Shown here: positions 15,877 through 24,688 of the stretch, piece by piece
Layout of the letters: each line of letters begins with the position of its first letter
How positions within the stretch are numbered: position 1 is the first letter of the stretch
NCBI RefSeq assembly: GCF_019443505.1
Contig: NZ_CP080377.1
Span: forward strand, 5,704,001-5,768,000
DNA from: Janthinobacterium sp. PAMC25594
Lineage (GTDB): Bacteria > Pseudomonadota > Gammaproteobacteria > Burkholderiales > Burkholderiaceae_D
DNA: 64,000 bases
Reading direction: 5' to 3'
Made by a program: the position numbers and the translations under genes
Notes under the pieces: generated by a model
What the model was told of the DNA's origin: nothing
The model's database searches: none
The model's input: only the letters and a program-made list of their open reading frames with translations

Positions 15877-17085
15877 ATGCAACCAACCTTTTCATTGACG
15901 TCGCCGCGTACGAGCGGCGCTATTGCCGTTCTGTGCGCCACTGTAATCATGGCCGGCTGCAGTAAAAAACAGGAAGCACCTCGCGCGCAGCAAGCGCCAC
16001 AGGTGGTCGTGTTTACTGTTAATCCGGCCGCGTTGCCGATGAGCGCCGAATTGCCCGGCCGTACGAATGCCTACCAGGTCGCCGATGTGCGTCCGCAAGT
16101 CGGCGGTTTGATCCAGAAGCGCCTGTTTGTCGAGGGTAGCGATGTGAAAGCAGGCACGGCCCTGTACCAGATCGACTCGGCCACCTACCAGGCGGCATAC
16201 AACTCGGCCAAGGCCGCGCTGTCGAAAGCCAAGGCCAACCTGCTGACGGCCGGCCCGAAAGCGTCGCGCTACAAGGAACTGGTTGCCATCGAAGGCGTGA
16301 GCCGACAGGAATACGATGATGCCGTCGCCGCGTTCGAGCAAGCCAAGGCAGACGTCGAGTCCGCCACCGCGGCGCTGGAATCGGCCAACATCAACCTGAA
16401 ATACAGCACCGTGACGGCGCCGATCAGCGGCCGCACCAGCCGCTCGTCCGTGACGGCCGGCGCGCTGGTGACGGCGGGCCAGGCTGAAGCGCTGACCACG
16501 GTACAGCAACTCGACCCGATCTATGTCGACGTGACCCAGTCGAGCACCGACCTGCTGCGCCTGAAACGCCAGATGGCCGACGGTTCGCTGAAGAAAGTCG
16601 GCGAAGGCCAGGCCAAGGTTGACTTGATCTTGCCGGACGGCAGCAAGTACGGCGAGTCGGGCAAGCTGCAGTTCGCCGGCGTGACGGTCGATCCGACCAC
16701 CGGCAACGTGATCCTGCGCGCGCTGTTCCCGAACCCGAAAGGTGAATTACTGCCAGGCATGTACGTACGCGCGCAGCTGGAAACGGGCGTCGATGAAAAA
16801 GCCATCACCGTGCCGCAAGTGGGCGTGACGCGCAACCAGAAGGGCCAGGCGACCGCCTTGATCCTGAACAAGGAAAACAAGGTCGAGCAGCGCGTGCTGA
16901 CCACCAGCGGCACCGTCGGCACCAACTGGCTGGTGACGTCCGGTCTGGCCGCAGGCGACCGCGTGATCGTGGAAGGCTTGCAAAAAGTCAAGCCAGGCGC
17001 GCCAGCCGTCACCGTGCCGGCCAAGGCCGACGCTGCTCCTGCCGCTGCCGCTTCCGCCGCCGCATCGGCCGCCAGCGCCCACTAA
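15877..17085 (+). CDS. RND efflux periplasmic adaptor, AcrA/MexA/TtgA type
   Basis: Membrane-fusion protein that links the inner-membrane pump to the outer-membrane channel. The lipoprotein signal ends in the lipobox IMAGC with the lipidated Cys at residue 28. The following order is typical: a beta-barrel/lipoyl segment (LPGRTNAYQVADVRPQVGG), an alpha-helical hairpin rich in Ala/Lys (about 95-165), the second lipoyl half (TVTAPISGRTSRS), and a C-terminal membrane-proximal domain with LLPGMYVRAQLE. 402 aa is the usual length, the tail being a low-complexity Ala/Pro stretch. First gene of a three-gene operon, 15 bases before the pump. Substrates cannot be told from sequence; the family handles solvents, dyes and several antibiotics. 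Confidence 0.93.
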   Translation: MQPTFSLTSPRTSGAIAVLCATVIMAGCSKKQEAPRAQQAPQVVVFTVNPAALPMSAELPGRTNAYQVADVRPQVGGLIQKRLFVEGSDVKAGTALYQIDSATYQAAYNSAKAALSKAKANLLTAGPKASRYKELVAIEGVSRQEYDDAVAAFEQAKADVESATAALESANINLKYSTVTAPISGRTSRSSVTAGALVTAGQAEALTTVQQLDPIYVDVTQSSTDLLRLKRQMADGSLKKVGEGQAKVDLILPDGSKYGESGKLQFAGVTVDPTTGNVILRALFPNPKGELLPGMYVRAQLETGVDEKAITVPQVGVTRNQKGQATALILNKENKVEQRVLTTSGTVGTNWLVTSGLAAGDRVIVEGLQKVKPGAPAVTVPAKADAAPAAAASAAASAASAH

Positions 17086-17100
17086 TTCAGGAGAATATTA

Positions 17101-20100
17101 ATGGCCCGTTTTTTCATTGACCGCCCGATTTTTGCCTGGGTGGTCGCGATCGTCATCATGCTTGCCGGCGTGATTTCGATCCTCAGCCTGCCGATCGCGC
17201 AGTACCCGAGCATCGCCCCGCCGTCGATTTCGATCAGCGGCTCCTACCCTGGCGCCTCCGCCAAGACCGTGGAAGATGCGGTCACCCAGGTCATCGAACA
17301 AAAGATGAAGGGTATCGACGGCTTGCGCTACATGGCCTCGTCGAGCGATGCCACTGGCGGCATCAGCATCACGCTGACGTTTAGCAGCGGCACCAACCCG
17401 GACATCGCCCAGGTGCAGGTACAGAACAAGCTGCAGCTGGCCACGCCACTGCTGCCGACGGCTGTCACGCAGCAAGGCCTGGTCGTGTCGAAAGCCACGA
17501 AGAACTTCCTGATGGTGTTCGGCTTCATTTCCGAAAACGGCAAGATGGACCAGACCGACTTGAGCGACTATGTGGCCGCCAACGTCGTCGATCCGCTCAG
17601 CCGTGTTGCCGGCGTGGGCGATGTGACCCTGTTCGGTTCGCAGTACGCCATGCGTATCTGGCTCGACCCGGCCAAGCTGCAAAGTTTTAATCTGACCCCG
17701 GCGGACGTGATCACGGCCGTGCAGGCGCAGAATGCCGAAGTGTCGGCCGGTGAGCTGGGCGGCACGCCGTCCGTCAAGGGCCAGCAGCTGAACGCGACCG
17801 TGTCGGCGCAAAGCCGCTTGCAAACGGTGGAGCAGTTCGGCGCCATCTTGCTGAAAACCACGACCAACGGTGCCATGGTGTACCTGAAGGACGTGGCCAG
17901 CATGGAACTGGGCCGCGAGAACTACAACACCGTGGCCCGCTACAACGGCCATGCGGCCACCGGCGTGGCGATCAAGCTGGCGACGGGCGCGAACGCGCTC
18001 GATACGGCCAATGCGGCGAAAGCCATGCTGGGCAACCTGAGCAAGCAATTCCCTGAAGGCATGAGCTACCAGGTGGCGTTCGATACCACCCCGTTCGTGA
18101 AACTGTCGATCGAAGAAGTGGTCAAGACGCTGGTCGAAGCGGTCATCCTGGTGTTCCTGGTGATGTATCTGTTCCTGCAAAACTTCCGCGCCACGCTGAT
18201 CCCGACCATGGCCGTGCCGGTCGTGCTGCTCGGTACCTTCGGCATCCTGAACGCGTTCGGCTATTCGATCAATACGCTCACCATGTTCGCCATGGTGCTG
18301 GCCATCGGTCTGCTGGTTGATGATGCCATCGTGGTGGTGGAAAACGTCGAGCGCGTGATGAGCGAAGAGGGCTTGTCGCCGCTGGAAGCGACGCGCAAGT
18401 CCATGACGCAGATCACGGGCGCGCTGGTCGGTATCGCCATGGTGCTGTCGGCCGTGTTCGTGCCGATGGCCTTCTTCGGCGGTTCGACGGGCGTGATTTA
18501 CCGCCAGTTCTCGATCACCATCGTCTCGTCGATGGTGCTGTCCGTCATCGTCGCGCTGGTGTTTACGCCAGCCTTGTGCGCCACCCTGCTCAAACCGGTC
18601 GAAAAAGGCCATCACGCGACGAACAAGGGTTTCTTCGGCTGGTTCAACCGCAGTTTCGACAGCAGCAGCAACAAGTACCAGGGCCTGGTTGGCAGCATGA
18701 TCCGCCACCGCGGCCGTTCGATGCTGTTGTATGTCATCCTGCTGGCCGGCCTGGTATTTGTCTTCATGCGCCTGCCGACCTCCTTCCTGCCGGAAGAAGA
18801 CCAGGGCATCCTGTTTACGCAGATTCAATTGCCGACGGGCGCCACGCAAGAGCGCACCCTGAAAGTGATCGAACAGGTCGAAGACCACTTCATGAACAGC
18901 GAGAAAGACAACGTCGCTTCCGTGTTTGCCGTCGCCGGTTTCAGCTTCGGTGGTAACGGTCAGAACACGGGTATCGCCTTCGTGCGCCTGAAAGACTGGT
19001 CGCTGCGCAAGGACGTGGCGCAAAAAGCGCCTGCCGTGGCCGGTCGCGCCATGGGCAAGCTGTTGCAGATCAAGGATGCGATGGTGTTTACGTTCGCCCC
19101 GCCTGCCGTGCTGGAACTGGGTAACGCCACCGGTTTCGACATGCAGTTGCAGGATATCGGCGGTGTCGGGCATGACGCCCTGATGGCGGCGCGTAACCAG
19201 TTGCTGGGCATGGCGTCGCAGAATCCGGCCATGGTGGGCGTGCGCCCGAACGGCCAGGAAGACACGCCGCAGTACAAGATCGACATCGACCAGCAGAAAG
19301 CCACCGCGCTGGGCTTGCAGCTCTCGGAAATCAACCGCGTGCTGAGCGTCGGCTGGGGTAGTTCGTATGTGAACGACTTCCTCGACCGTGGTCGCGTGAA
19401 GAAAGTGTTCATGCAAGGTAATGCCGAATCGCGCATGCTGCCGGAAGACTTGAACAAGTGGTTCGTGCGCAACACGGCTGGCCAGATGGTGCCGTTCTCC
19501 GCCTTTGCCACCGGCAAATGGATTTACGCATCGCCACGCCTGGAACGCTACAACGGCTTGCCGTCGGTAGAAATCCTGGGTACGCCGGCGCCGGGCCAAA
19601 GCACGGGCGCCGCCATGAACGCGATGGAAGAGATGGTGGCCAAGCTGCCGCCTGGCATCGGCTTCAGCTGGACCGGCGTGTCGCTGGAAGAGCGCGAATC
19701 CGGTTCGCAGACGCCGCAGCTGTATGCGCTGTCGCTGCTGATCGTCTTCCTGTGCCTGGCCGCGCTGTATGAGAGCTGGTCGATTCCGTTCTCGGTGCTG
19801 CTGGTCGTGCCGCTGGGCGTGATCGGCGCCGTGCTCGGGACGTGGATGTTCGGCCTGTCGAACGACGTGTACTTCCAGGTGGGCTTGCTCACGGTGGTGG
19901 GCCTGTCGGCGAAGAACGCGATTCTGATCGTCGAGTTTGCCAAGGAAATGCAGGAATCGGGCATGTCGCTGCTGGACGCGACCTTGCATGCGGTGCGTCT
20001 GCGTCTGCGTCCGATCCTGATGACCTCGATTGCCTTCGGCCTCGGTGTGTTGCCACTGGCTATTTCCAGCGGCGCCGGTTCCGGCAGCCAGAACGCCATC

Positions 20101-20265
20101 GGTATCGGCGTGCTGGGCGGTATGTTGACGGCCACGTTCCTCGGTATCTTCTTCGTGCCGGTGTTCTTCGTGCTGGTGCGCGGCTTCTTCTCGAAGTCGG
20201 ACGCGCCAACCACGCCGGCGACGCCTGGCGCGCCAGCCGTCACGCTTTCCAAGGATGCACATTAA
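17101..20265 (+). CDS. RND efflux inner-membrane pump, AcrB/MexB/TtgB (HAE1) type
   Basis: Proton-driven drug transporter, 1054 aa, 12 membrane helices with two large periplasmic loops. Start [20 protein letters not shown] is the HAE1 signature. The proton-relay residues fall where expected: Asp407-Asp408 in [16 protein letters not shown] and Lys938 in [13 protein letters not shown] (AcrB Asp407, Asp408, Lys940). FGWFNRSFD marks the central cytoplasmic loop. AGGAGAATATT precedes the ATG. It acts as a trimer with the adaptor encoded just upstream and the channel encoded just downstream. The whole minus strand is also open here, which is a codon-bias shadow and not a gene. Confidence 0.95.
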   Translation: MARFFIDRPIFAWVVAIVIMLAGVISILSLPIAQYPSIAPPSISISGSYPGASAKTVEDAVTQVIEQKMKGIDGLRYMASSSDATGGISITLTFSSGTNPDIAQVQVQNKLQLATPLLPTAVTQQGLVVSKATKNFLMVFGFISENGKMDQTDLSDYVAANVVDPLSRVAGVGDVTLFGSQYAMRIWLDPAKLQSFNLTPADVITAVQAQNAEVSAGELGGTPSVKGQQLNATVSAQSRLQTVEQFGAILLKTTTNGAMVYLKDVASMELGRENYNTVARYNGHAATGVAIKLATGANALDTANAAKAMLGNLSKQFPEGMSYQVAFDTTPFVKLSIEEVVKTLVEAVILVFLVMYLFLQNFRATLIPTMAVPVVLLGTFGILNAFGYSINTLTMFAMVLAIGLLVDDAIVVVENVERVMSEEGLSPLEATRKSMTQITGALVGIAMVLSAVFVPMAFFGGSTGVIYRQFSITIVSSMVLSVIVALVFTPALCATLLKPVEKGHHATNKGFFGWFNRSFDSSSNKYQGLVGSMIRHRGRSMLLYVILLAGLVFVFMRLPTSFLPEEDQGILFTQIQLPTGATQERTLKVIEQVEDHFMNSEKDNVASVFAVAGFSFGGNGQNTGIAFVRLKDWSLRKDVAQKAPAVAGRAMGKLLQIKDAMVFTFAPPAVLELGNATGFDMQLQDIGGVGHDALMAARNQLLGMASQNPAMVGVRPNGQEDTPQYKIDIDQQKATALGLQLSEINRVLSVGWGSSYVNDFLDRGRVKKVFMQGNAESRMLPEDLNKWFVRNTAGQMVPFSAFATGKWIYASPRLERYNGLPSVEILGTPAPGQSTGAAMNAMEEMVAKLPPGIGFSWTGVSLEERESGSQTPQLYALSLLIVFLCLAALYESWSIPFSVLLVVPLGVIGAVLGTWMFGLSNDVYFQVGLLTVVGLSAKNAILIVEFAKEMQESGMSLLDATLHAVRLRLRPILMTSIAFGLGVLPLAISSGAGSGSQNAIGIGVLGGMLTATFLGIFFVPVFFVLVRGFFSKSDAPTTPATPGAPAVTLSKDAH

Positions 20266-20266
20266 T

Positions 20267-21715
20267 ATGAAAAAATCACTACTCTCCATGGCGGCACTGG
20301 CCTTGCTGGCCGGTTGCAGCCTGGCTCCCACGTACGAGCGTCCGGCAGCGCCGGCGCCCACGGCGTGGCCGACCGGTCCTTCCTACAAGGCCGACGCGGC
20401 CGCCGCCGACGCCAAGCCGGTGGCGGACGTCGCCTGGCGCGAGTTCTTTGCCGATGCGCGCCTGCGCCAGGTACTGGAACTGGCGCTGGCCAACAACCGT
20501 GACCTGCGCGTCTCGATCCTGAACATCGAGAAGGCGCGCGCCACGTATGGCATCGAACGCGCCGCGCTGATCCCGACCCTGTCGGCGTCGGGTGGCCAGT
20601 CGGCCACGCGCATTTCGAAAAACGCCAGCCCGACGGGCGAAGCGTCGATCAATCGCCAGTACACGGCGAACCTGGGCGTGTCGGCCTACGAGCTGGACTT
20701 CTTCGGCCGCGTGCGCAGCCTGTCCGACAGCGCGCTGGAACAGTATCTGGGCACGGAAGAAGCACGCCGTGCACAGCAGATCAGCCTGGTGGCCGAAGTG
20801 GCCAGCACCTATCTGAACCTGGTGGCCGACCAGCAGCGCCTGCGCGTGGCGCAAGATACCCTGAAGAGCCAGCAGTCGTCGTATGACCTGGCCGTGCGCC
20901 GCTTCAGTGCCGGTGCTACTTCCGGCCTGGACAAGTACGATGCCCAGACCAGTGTCGAATCGGCCCGTTCCGACGTGGCTGTGTTCACGAGCCAGGTGGC
21001 GCTGGATCAGAACGCGCTGGTCTTGCTGGTGGGCGGCCCCGTGCCGGCCGATATGCTGCCGCCAGCCGAGTTCGGCACCGTGACGGCGCTGACGGACATT
21101 CCGTCCGGCGTGCCGTCGGACGTGCTGCAACGCCGTCCCGACGTGCTGGCGGCGGAGCGCACCCTGCGCGCCGCCAACGCCAACATCGGCGCGGCGCGCG
21201 CGGCCTTCTTCCCGCGCATTTCGCTGACGGCCACGGCCGGTTCGGTCAGCGACAACCTGTCGGGCCTGTTCAAGGGCGGCAGCGGCACGTGGAGTTTCCT
21301 GCCGCAGATCAGCTTGCCGATCTTCGATGGCGGCGTGAACCGCGCCAACCTCGATATCGCCAAGGTGCAGCGTGAAATCTCTGTGGCACAATACGAAAAG
21401 GCGATCCAGGTCGCCTTCCGTGAAGTGTCCGATGCGCTGGCCCAGCGCGGCACCATCGACGAGCGCCTGCAATCGCAGGTCTCGCTGGTCGAAGCGTCGA
21501 CGAAGAGCTACACCATCCACGATGCGCGCTACAAGCAGGGCGCCGAGTCCTACCTGAACGCCCTGGTGGCCCAGCGCGCGCTGTACACGGCGCAGCAAAG
21601 CCTGATCACGGCGCGCCTGGCCAAGTCGACCAACCTGGTGACCTTGTACAAGGTGCTGGGCGGCGGTTGGCAGCCTGAGCAGACAGCCGTCGCGGCGGCT
21701 GGCGGCGTCCAATAA
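20267..21715 (+). CDS. RND efflux outer-membrane lipoprotein channel, OprM/TtgC (NodT) family
   Basis: Trimeric outer-membrane exit duct of the efflux system. The 482-aa protein starts MKKSLLSMAALALLAGC with the lipidated Cys at residue 17 and SLAPTYERP after it, as in OprM. Two repeated OEP domains (about 60-250 and 270-460) can be seen, with the conserved VPSDVLQRRPDVLAAERTLR near the middle and YEKAIQVAFREVSDAL in the second repeat. ATG at 20267 is preferred to 20255, which lies inside the end of the pump gene and has its Shine-Dalgarno sequence too close. The pump stop lies one base before this start, so translation is probably coupled. Confidence 0.93.
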   Translation: MKKSLLSMAALALLAGCSLAPTYERPAAPAPTAWPTGPSYKADAAAADAKPVADVAWREFFADARLRQVLELALANNRDLRVSILNIEKARATYGIERAALIPTLSASGGQSATRISKNASPTGEASINRQYTANLGVSAYELDFFGRVRSLSDSALEQYLGTEEARRAQQISLVAEVASTYLNLVADQQRLRVAQDTLKSQQSSYDLAVRRFSAGATSGLDKYDAQTSVESARSDVAVFTSQVALDQNALVLLVGGPVPADMLPPAEFGTVTALTDIPSGVPSDVLQRRPDVLAAERTLRAANANIGAARAAFFPRISLTATAGSVSDNLSGLFKGGSGTWSFLPQISLPIFDGGVNRANLDIAKVQREISVAQYEKAIQVAFREVSDALAQRGTIDERLQSQVSLVEASTKSYTIHDARYKQGAESYLNALVAQRALYTAQQSLITARLAKSTNLVTLYKVLGGGWQPEQTAVAAAGGVQ

Positions 21716-21731
21716 TCACGGGGACGCCGAC

Positions 21732-21767
21732 GCCGGCCTTGCCCTTGTCCGCAGGGGCAGGGCCGGC
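21732..21767 (+). terminator. Strong hairpin between efflux operon and tetR, no U-tract
   Basis: Thirteen-base stem GCCGGCCTTGCCC / GGGCAGGGCCGGC with one G-U pair and a ten-base loop, 16 bases after the channel gene stop. No run of T follows, so it is more likely a 3' stabiliser or partial attenuator that lowers tetR expression from the operon transcript than a full terminator. Confidence 0.5.
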
Positions 21768-21783
21768 GCGCTACTGGAAAATC

Positions 21784-22398
21784 ATGAACCAAGTTGAAAA
21801 GAAGCATCCGGATCCCGAGCGCGCCAACACGCGGCGCAAGCAGGTGCTCGATGCGGCCGAAAGCTGTTTCAGCCGCCGCGGCTTCCACGGCGCCAGCATG
21901 GCCGAGATCTCCAAGGCGGCCGGCATGAGCGCGGGCCACATCTATAATTATTTTGACAGCAAGGATGCGATCATCGCCGCCTTCGTCATGCAGAACATGG
22001 AGCGGGTCACCAACCTGATGCAGGACCTGGCGCAGCGCGAAGACCCGCTGCAGGCCGTGGTCGATAATGCTGGCGAGCATGTGCTGGAAAGCCTGGACCC
22101 GAAAACCTGGGTGATGCCGCTGGAAATTTTTGCCGAAGCGTCGCGCAACCCCGCCATCGCGGAAATGTTGCACTGCGCGGATGTGCGTTCGCGCAAGCTG
22201 TTTCTTTCGATCATACGCGATGCGCGCATCAAGCGCGGCTTGCCGGCCGACGAAGGGATGCTGGAAGGGCGCCTGAACGCCATGATCGCCATGTACCAAG
22301 GCTTGCCCGTGCGAGCGGTGCACAATCCTGACATGAAGGTCGAACCCCTGATCGCCGGTTTCCGCATCGTCCTGACCGCATTGCTGCTGGGCGAGTAG
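21784..22398 (+). CDS. TetR/AcrR-family repressor of the efflux operon
   Basis: 204 aa. N-terminal helix-turn-helix at about 20-65: RRKQVLDAAESCFSRRGFHG, then SMAEISKAAGMSAGHIYNYF, the standard TetR recognition unit. The C-terminal part is the variable ligand and dimer domain (EIFAEASRNPAIAEML is a common motif). ATG at 21784 is preferred; an upstream frame start would begin inside the stem of the hairpin at 21732. Its place behind an RND operon and the TetR-type palindrome at 15791-15808 make local repression, relieved by pump substrates, the likely role. It may be transcribed partly by read-through of the operon. Confidence 0.88.
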   Translation: MNQVEKKHPDPERANTRRKQVLDAAESCFSRRGFHGASMAEISKAAGMSAGHIYNYFDSKDAIIAAFVMQNMERVTNLMQDLAQREDPLQAVVDNAGEHVLESLDPKTWVMPLEIFAEASRNPAIAEMLHCADVRSRKLFLSIIRDARIKRGLPADEGMLEGRLNAMIAMYQGLPVRAVHNPDMKVEPLIAGFRIVLTALLLGE

Positions 22399-22501
22399 AA
22401 CGCTTTGCCCCCAGGCTGAAAAAAACTTTGCGCAGTTCGATATGAATCAAGCGCAAAGCATGGCAAAAACCTAAAAGCCTCTGCTATAATTCCCACCTCG
22501 T

Positions 22502-22578
22502 CGGGGCGTAGCGCAGCCTGGTAGCGTACATGCATGGGGTGCATGGGGTCGGAAGTTCGAATCTTCCCGTCCCGACCA
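22502..22578 (+). tRNA. tRNA-Pro, anticodon GGG
   Basis: 77 bases including encoded CCA. Acceptor stem CGGGGCG pairs with CGTCCCG; D arm GCGCAGCCTGGTAGCG; anticodon stem CATGC/GCATG with loop ATGGGGT, giving anticodon GGG at loop positions 3-5; T arm GGAAG-TTCGAAT-CTTCC. It is followed by a long hairpin at 22613-22662 and by an integrase remnant, and is the probable integration target. Confidence 0.95.
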
Positions 22579-22612
22579 TTAGATTCAAGGAGTTACAGCG
22601 CAAGCTGTATAG

Positions 22613-22662
22613 AAACCCAGTACTGTATATTATACGTTTGTATAATATCGGTGCTGGGTTTT
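22613..22662 (+). terminator. Long hairpin terminator after tRNA-Pro
   Basis: Outer stem AAACCCAGTAC / GTGCTGGGTTT (22613-22623 with 22651-22661, one G-U pair) encloses an inner perfect nine-base stem ATATTATAC / GTATAATAT (22627-22635 with 22640-22648), and ends in TTTT. A small hairpin TACAGC-GCAA-GCTGTA precedes it at 22594-22609. Probably the tRNA transcript terminator. Confidence 0.65.
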
Positions 22663-22774
22663 CCCGTTTACATGACGTATGATTTTCAGTGCCGCATGCT
22701 GATGTCCCCTATCGGCCAGAAGCAGCCCTTCGAACGGCCGAAAATTTTCAGTGTGATGGGATTTACGAGGTGAT

Positions 22775-23086
22775 ATGAGCTATCAGTTGGTACTGCAGGT
22801 ACGTGGCGACTCTCTAGGTGACTTCGACGTAATGATGAATTTGGAAAAGGAACTTTCCATTGAGTTGAATGACATTGTTGACGTCGACGGCCATGATATG
22901 GGCTGTGGCGAGATAAATATTTTTATTCTGGCCACAAATCCGACGGCCGTGTTTGAAGCGAGCAAACCCATCCTAGATAGGTTCAAATTGCTACATGATG
23001 TAAAAGCTGGATACCGATTGCTTTCTGATGATATCTACACAACCATTTGGCCGGATGGCTCAACTGATGATTTTTTGGTCGCGTAG
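22775..23086 (+). CDS. Hypothetical protein, 103 aa, in the tRNA-Pro island
   Basis: ACGAGGTG directly before the ATG gives a usable ribosome site. The protein is acidic, without signal peptide or membrane segment, and appears a compact alpha/beta fold: an N-terminal strand (YQLVLQVRGDS), a helix (DVMMNLEKELSIEL), then VDGHDMGCGEINIFILATNP and a C-terminal strand with TTIWPDGS. Small acidic proteins of this kind are often immunity proteins of polymorphic toxins, but no toxin gene is present and I do not recognise a named family. Codon use is more A/T-rich than in neighbouring chromosomal genes, in keeping with transfer. Confidence 0.65.
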   Translation: MSYQLVLQVRGDSLGDFDVMMNLEKELSIELNDIVDVDGHDMGCGEINIFILATNPTAVFEASKPILDRFKLLHDVKAGYRLLSDDIYTTIWPDGSTDDFLVA

Positions 23087-23190
23087 CTGGCAACCCGGAA
23101 GATTTGGCGGCTGCAATCGGCCAGAACCCGACATTGGCAATCGAGATATATCATGCATGATCGTAATAACACGTTCTTAGGATAATGAGT

Positions 23191-23514
23191 ATGGACTCCG
23201 AACACGTTCTCTATATTAGGCGTCCAGGTCCTAGGCCTGCGTTCCACCTTGTGGCTGAACACTTGTGGGGGGCGGGTTGCGACTATGACTCAGACGGAAA
23301 TAGTATGACGGCCCTAGATAGCGAATGGACAGAACTCACTGTAGCCTTGCGCGGGGCAGGGCAAGATGAACAATTGAGCATAGACCTTCTCCCTCATGGC
23401 CCCCTCGTTCTGGTCGTTCGCTCACCTAGCGAGGCCCTTTGCGCGCGCGCTACGCAATTCATTGTTAGTTGCTCAGGCGGCTCAATTGAACAGCCACCTG
23501 ATGAACTGTTTTGA
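23191..23514 (+). CDS. Hypothetical protein, 107 aa, in the tRNA-Pro island
   Basis: Two in-frame ATGs lie six bases apart; the second is preferred because TAGGA is eight bases upstream of it but almost touches the first. The product is acidic and cytoplasmic, with FHLVAEHLWGAGCDYDSDG, then LDSEWTELTVALRG and a strand-rich end. It follows the 103-aa gene by about 100 bases on the same strand and shares its size and charge, so the pair may have moved together. No known domain. An orphan immunity or anti-defence protein is possible but unsupported by motifs. Confidence 0.6.
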   Translation: MDSEHVLYIRRPGPRPAFHLVAEHLWGAGCDYDSDGNSMTALDSEWTELTVALRGAGQDEQLSIDLLPHGPLVLVVRSPSEALCARATQFIVSCSGGSIEQPPDELF

Positions 23515-23650
23515 ATGCTAAACGATCTCAAAGGCAAGACATGTAGGTCGAGCGCCTTGCATGTACAACCGAACTCTGACCGACCGCAAAGGGGCGAAAG
23601 CAGCCATCCAGCGTTGACAGAGGATGGCGGCTATTTGCAAAAGTCGGGCT

Positions 23651-24412
23651 TTACTCAAGCCAGGGTAAGTCCATCGGAATCTCGGAAACATCCGCAATCA
23701 CTTCCTTGATGTAGATATCCGTGGTCTTGCCTGACGTGTGCACCAGGCGCTTTTGAATGTCGCTGCGGTTCTCGCCGCGCCGTGCCGCATCCGTGGCCGC
23801 CAAGGCCCGGATATCGCGGAATACCACGTCATCCTTCATTCCAATTCGCTCCTTTGCGCGATCCCACATTGAACTAAGGCCCGAGCGGGTGTAGGCGCCG
23901 CCTTTTTGCGTCGGGAACACGAACTGGCTGATCAGCCCATACTTGATTTTCAGTCCACGGGCGCGGGCGATCACTTCGGCAATCTCAGGCGTAACGACGA
24001 TATCGACCGCCTTGCCACTGGTTTTTTGTGTCTTGCTTGGCTTGATTCTGATCCGCCCATCTTCAATCTGTGATTCTTTTAGCATGCGGATATCAATGCC
24101 GCGCGCCCATAGCAGATAGGACATATCGATGATGCAGGCGAACATGGGACCGCTGGCCGTCGGGATGCTCAAACCTGTGCCCTTGCGTTCCTTGCTCATC
24201 ATGCCGGCTTCCCGTATCGCCTGCACTTGCGTATGCGTGGCCAGCACCTCGCGCCGTCCGGTCTTGTAGCTGGACATGTCGAGTTGATCGATTGGGTTGT
24301 CCTGGCGCAGGCTCAGAGTGCACGGGATTTGTTCAATGGTCTCGGGCCTGACGTGCGGCGCGAGCATGCTTGCAGCGGCGACCCTGAAGACCGCGAGCGG
24401 CGCCGAGGGCAT
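23651..24412 (-). pseudogene. Tyrosine recombinase (phage integrase), N-terminally truncated
   Basis: From about 24303 down, the protein is a good integrase catalytic domain: NPIDQLD, then KTGRREVLATHTQVQAIREAG, a first catalytic-box region with YLLWARGIDIRML, the second box FRDIRALAATDAARRG, and the final HTSGKTTDIYI with the nucleophilic Tyr. It ends PMDLPWLE. The roughly 37 residues before NPIDQLD do not look like integrase, and the whole N-terminal arm-binding and core-binding domains (usually about 150 residues) are missing; a stop codon lies two codons upstream of the only ATG. It is therefore very probably inactive. It points toward tRNA-Pro. Confidence 0.8.
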
Positions 24413-24688
24413 CTTCTATGCGTCTACAGCAGGGAAAACGGCTACACCTGCCTGCTTGGGCTTGACCTGCTTACAGGCACCAGCGAGGCTGGCGGCGTTT
24501 GCTAAGCAAGCCCCTGGCCGCGCTCGCGTCAGTGATTTGACGCACCTGCCAGCCCCCGTTTTCGCCATTCTATCCCCCGATTTCCGTCCCCTGTCGCTGT
24601 CATCAACCTGGCAACACGGCTTTCGCCTATGATTTGCTGGCACATGCACGTGTGATGTTTCCCTTCATCCAGTAACCATGAGGTGTCC

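Larger units (their letters stand above)
22502..24303 (+). mobile_element. Remnant of an integrative element at tRNA-Pro
   Basis: Between tRNA-Pro(GGG) and about 24303 lie two small orphan genes and the catalytic half of a tyrosine integrase. Much of 22600-23650 is visibly richer in A/T than the chromosome on either side. A tRNA at one edge and a broken integrase at the other is the usual picture of a decayed island. I could not find a second copy of the tRNA 3' end, so the right boundary is taken from where the integrase homology stops. The 136 bases at 23515-23650 and the 276 bases at 24413-24688 hold no gene I can support. Confidence 0.5.

Noticed and set aside
17098..20361. Open frame of about 1087 codons on the minus strand across the RND pump gene
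   Set aside because: Its His/Arg/Gln-rich composition is the complement of a GC-rich gene; the plus strand encodes a complete AcrB-type pump with all catalytic residues.
22534..22773. 79-codon frame starting inside tRNA-Pro
   Set aside because: It begins in the tRNA anticodon arm and runs through the terminator hairpin.
22713..23610. Repeated words of the type GGCCAGAAGCAGCC and GCGAAAGCAGCCATC, considered as a CRISPR or direct repeat array
   Set aside because: Only two imperfect occurrences, far apart, with no regular spacing and no cas genes.
23515..23709. 64-codon frame between the island genes and the integrase
   Set aside because: No Shine-Dalgarno sequence and it overlaps the end of the integrase on the other strand; composition random.
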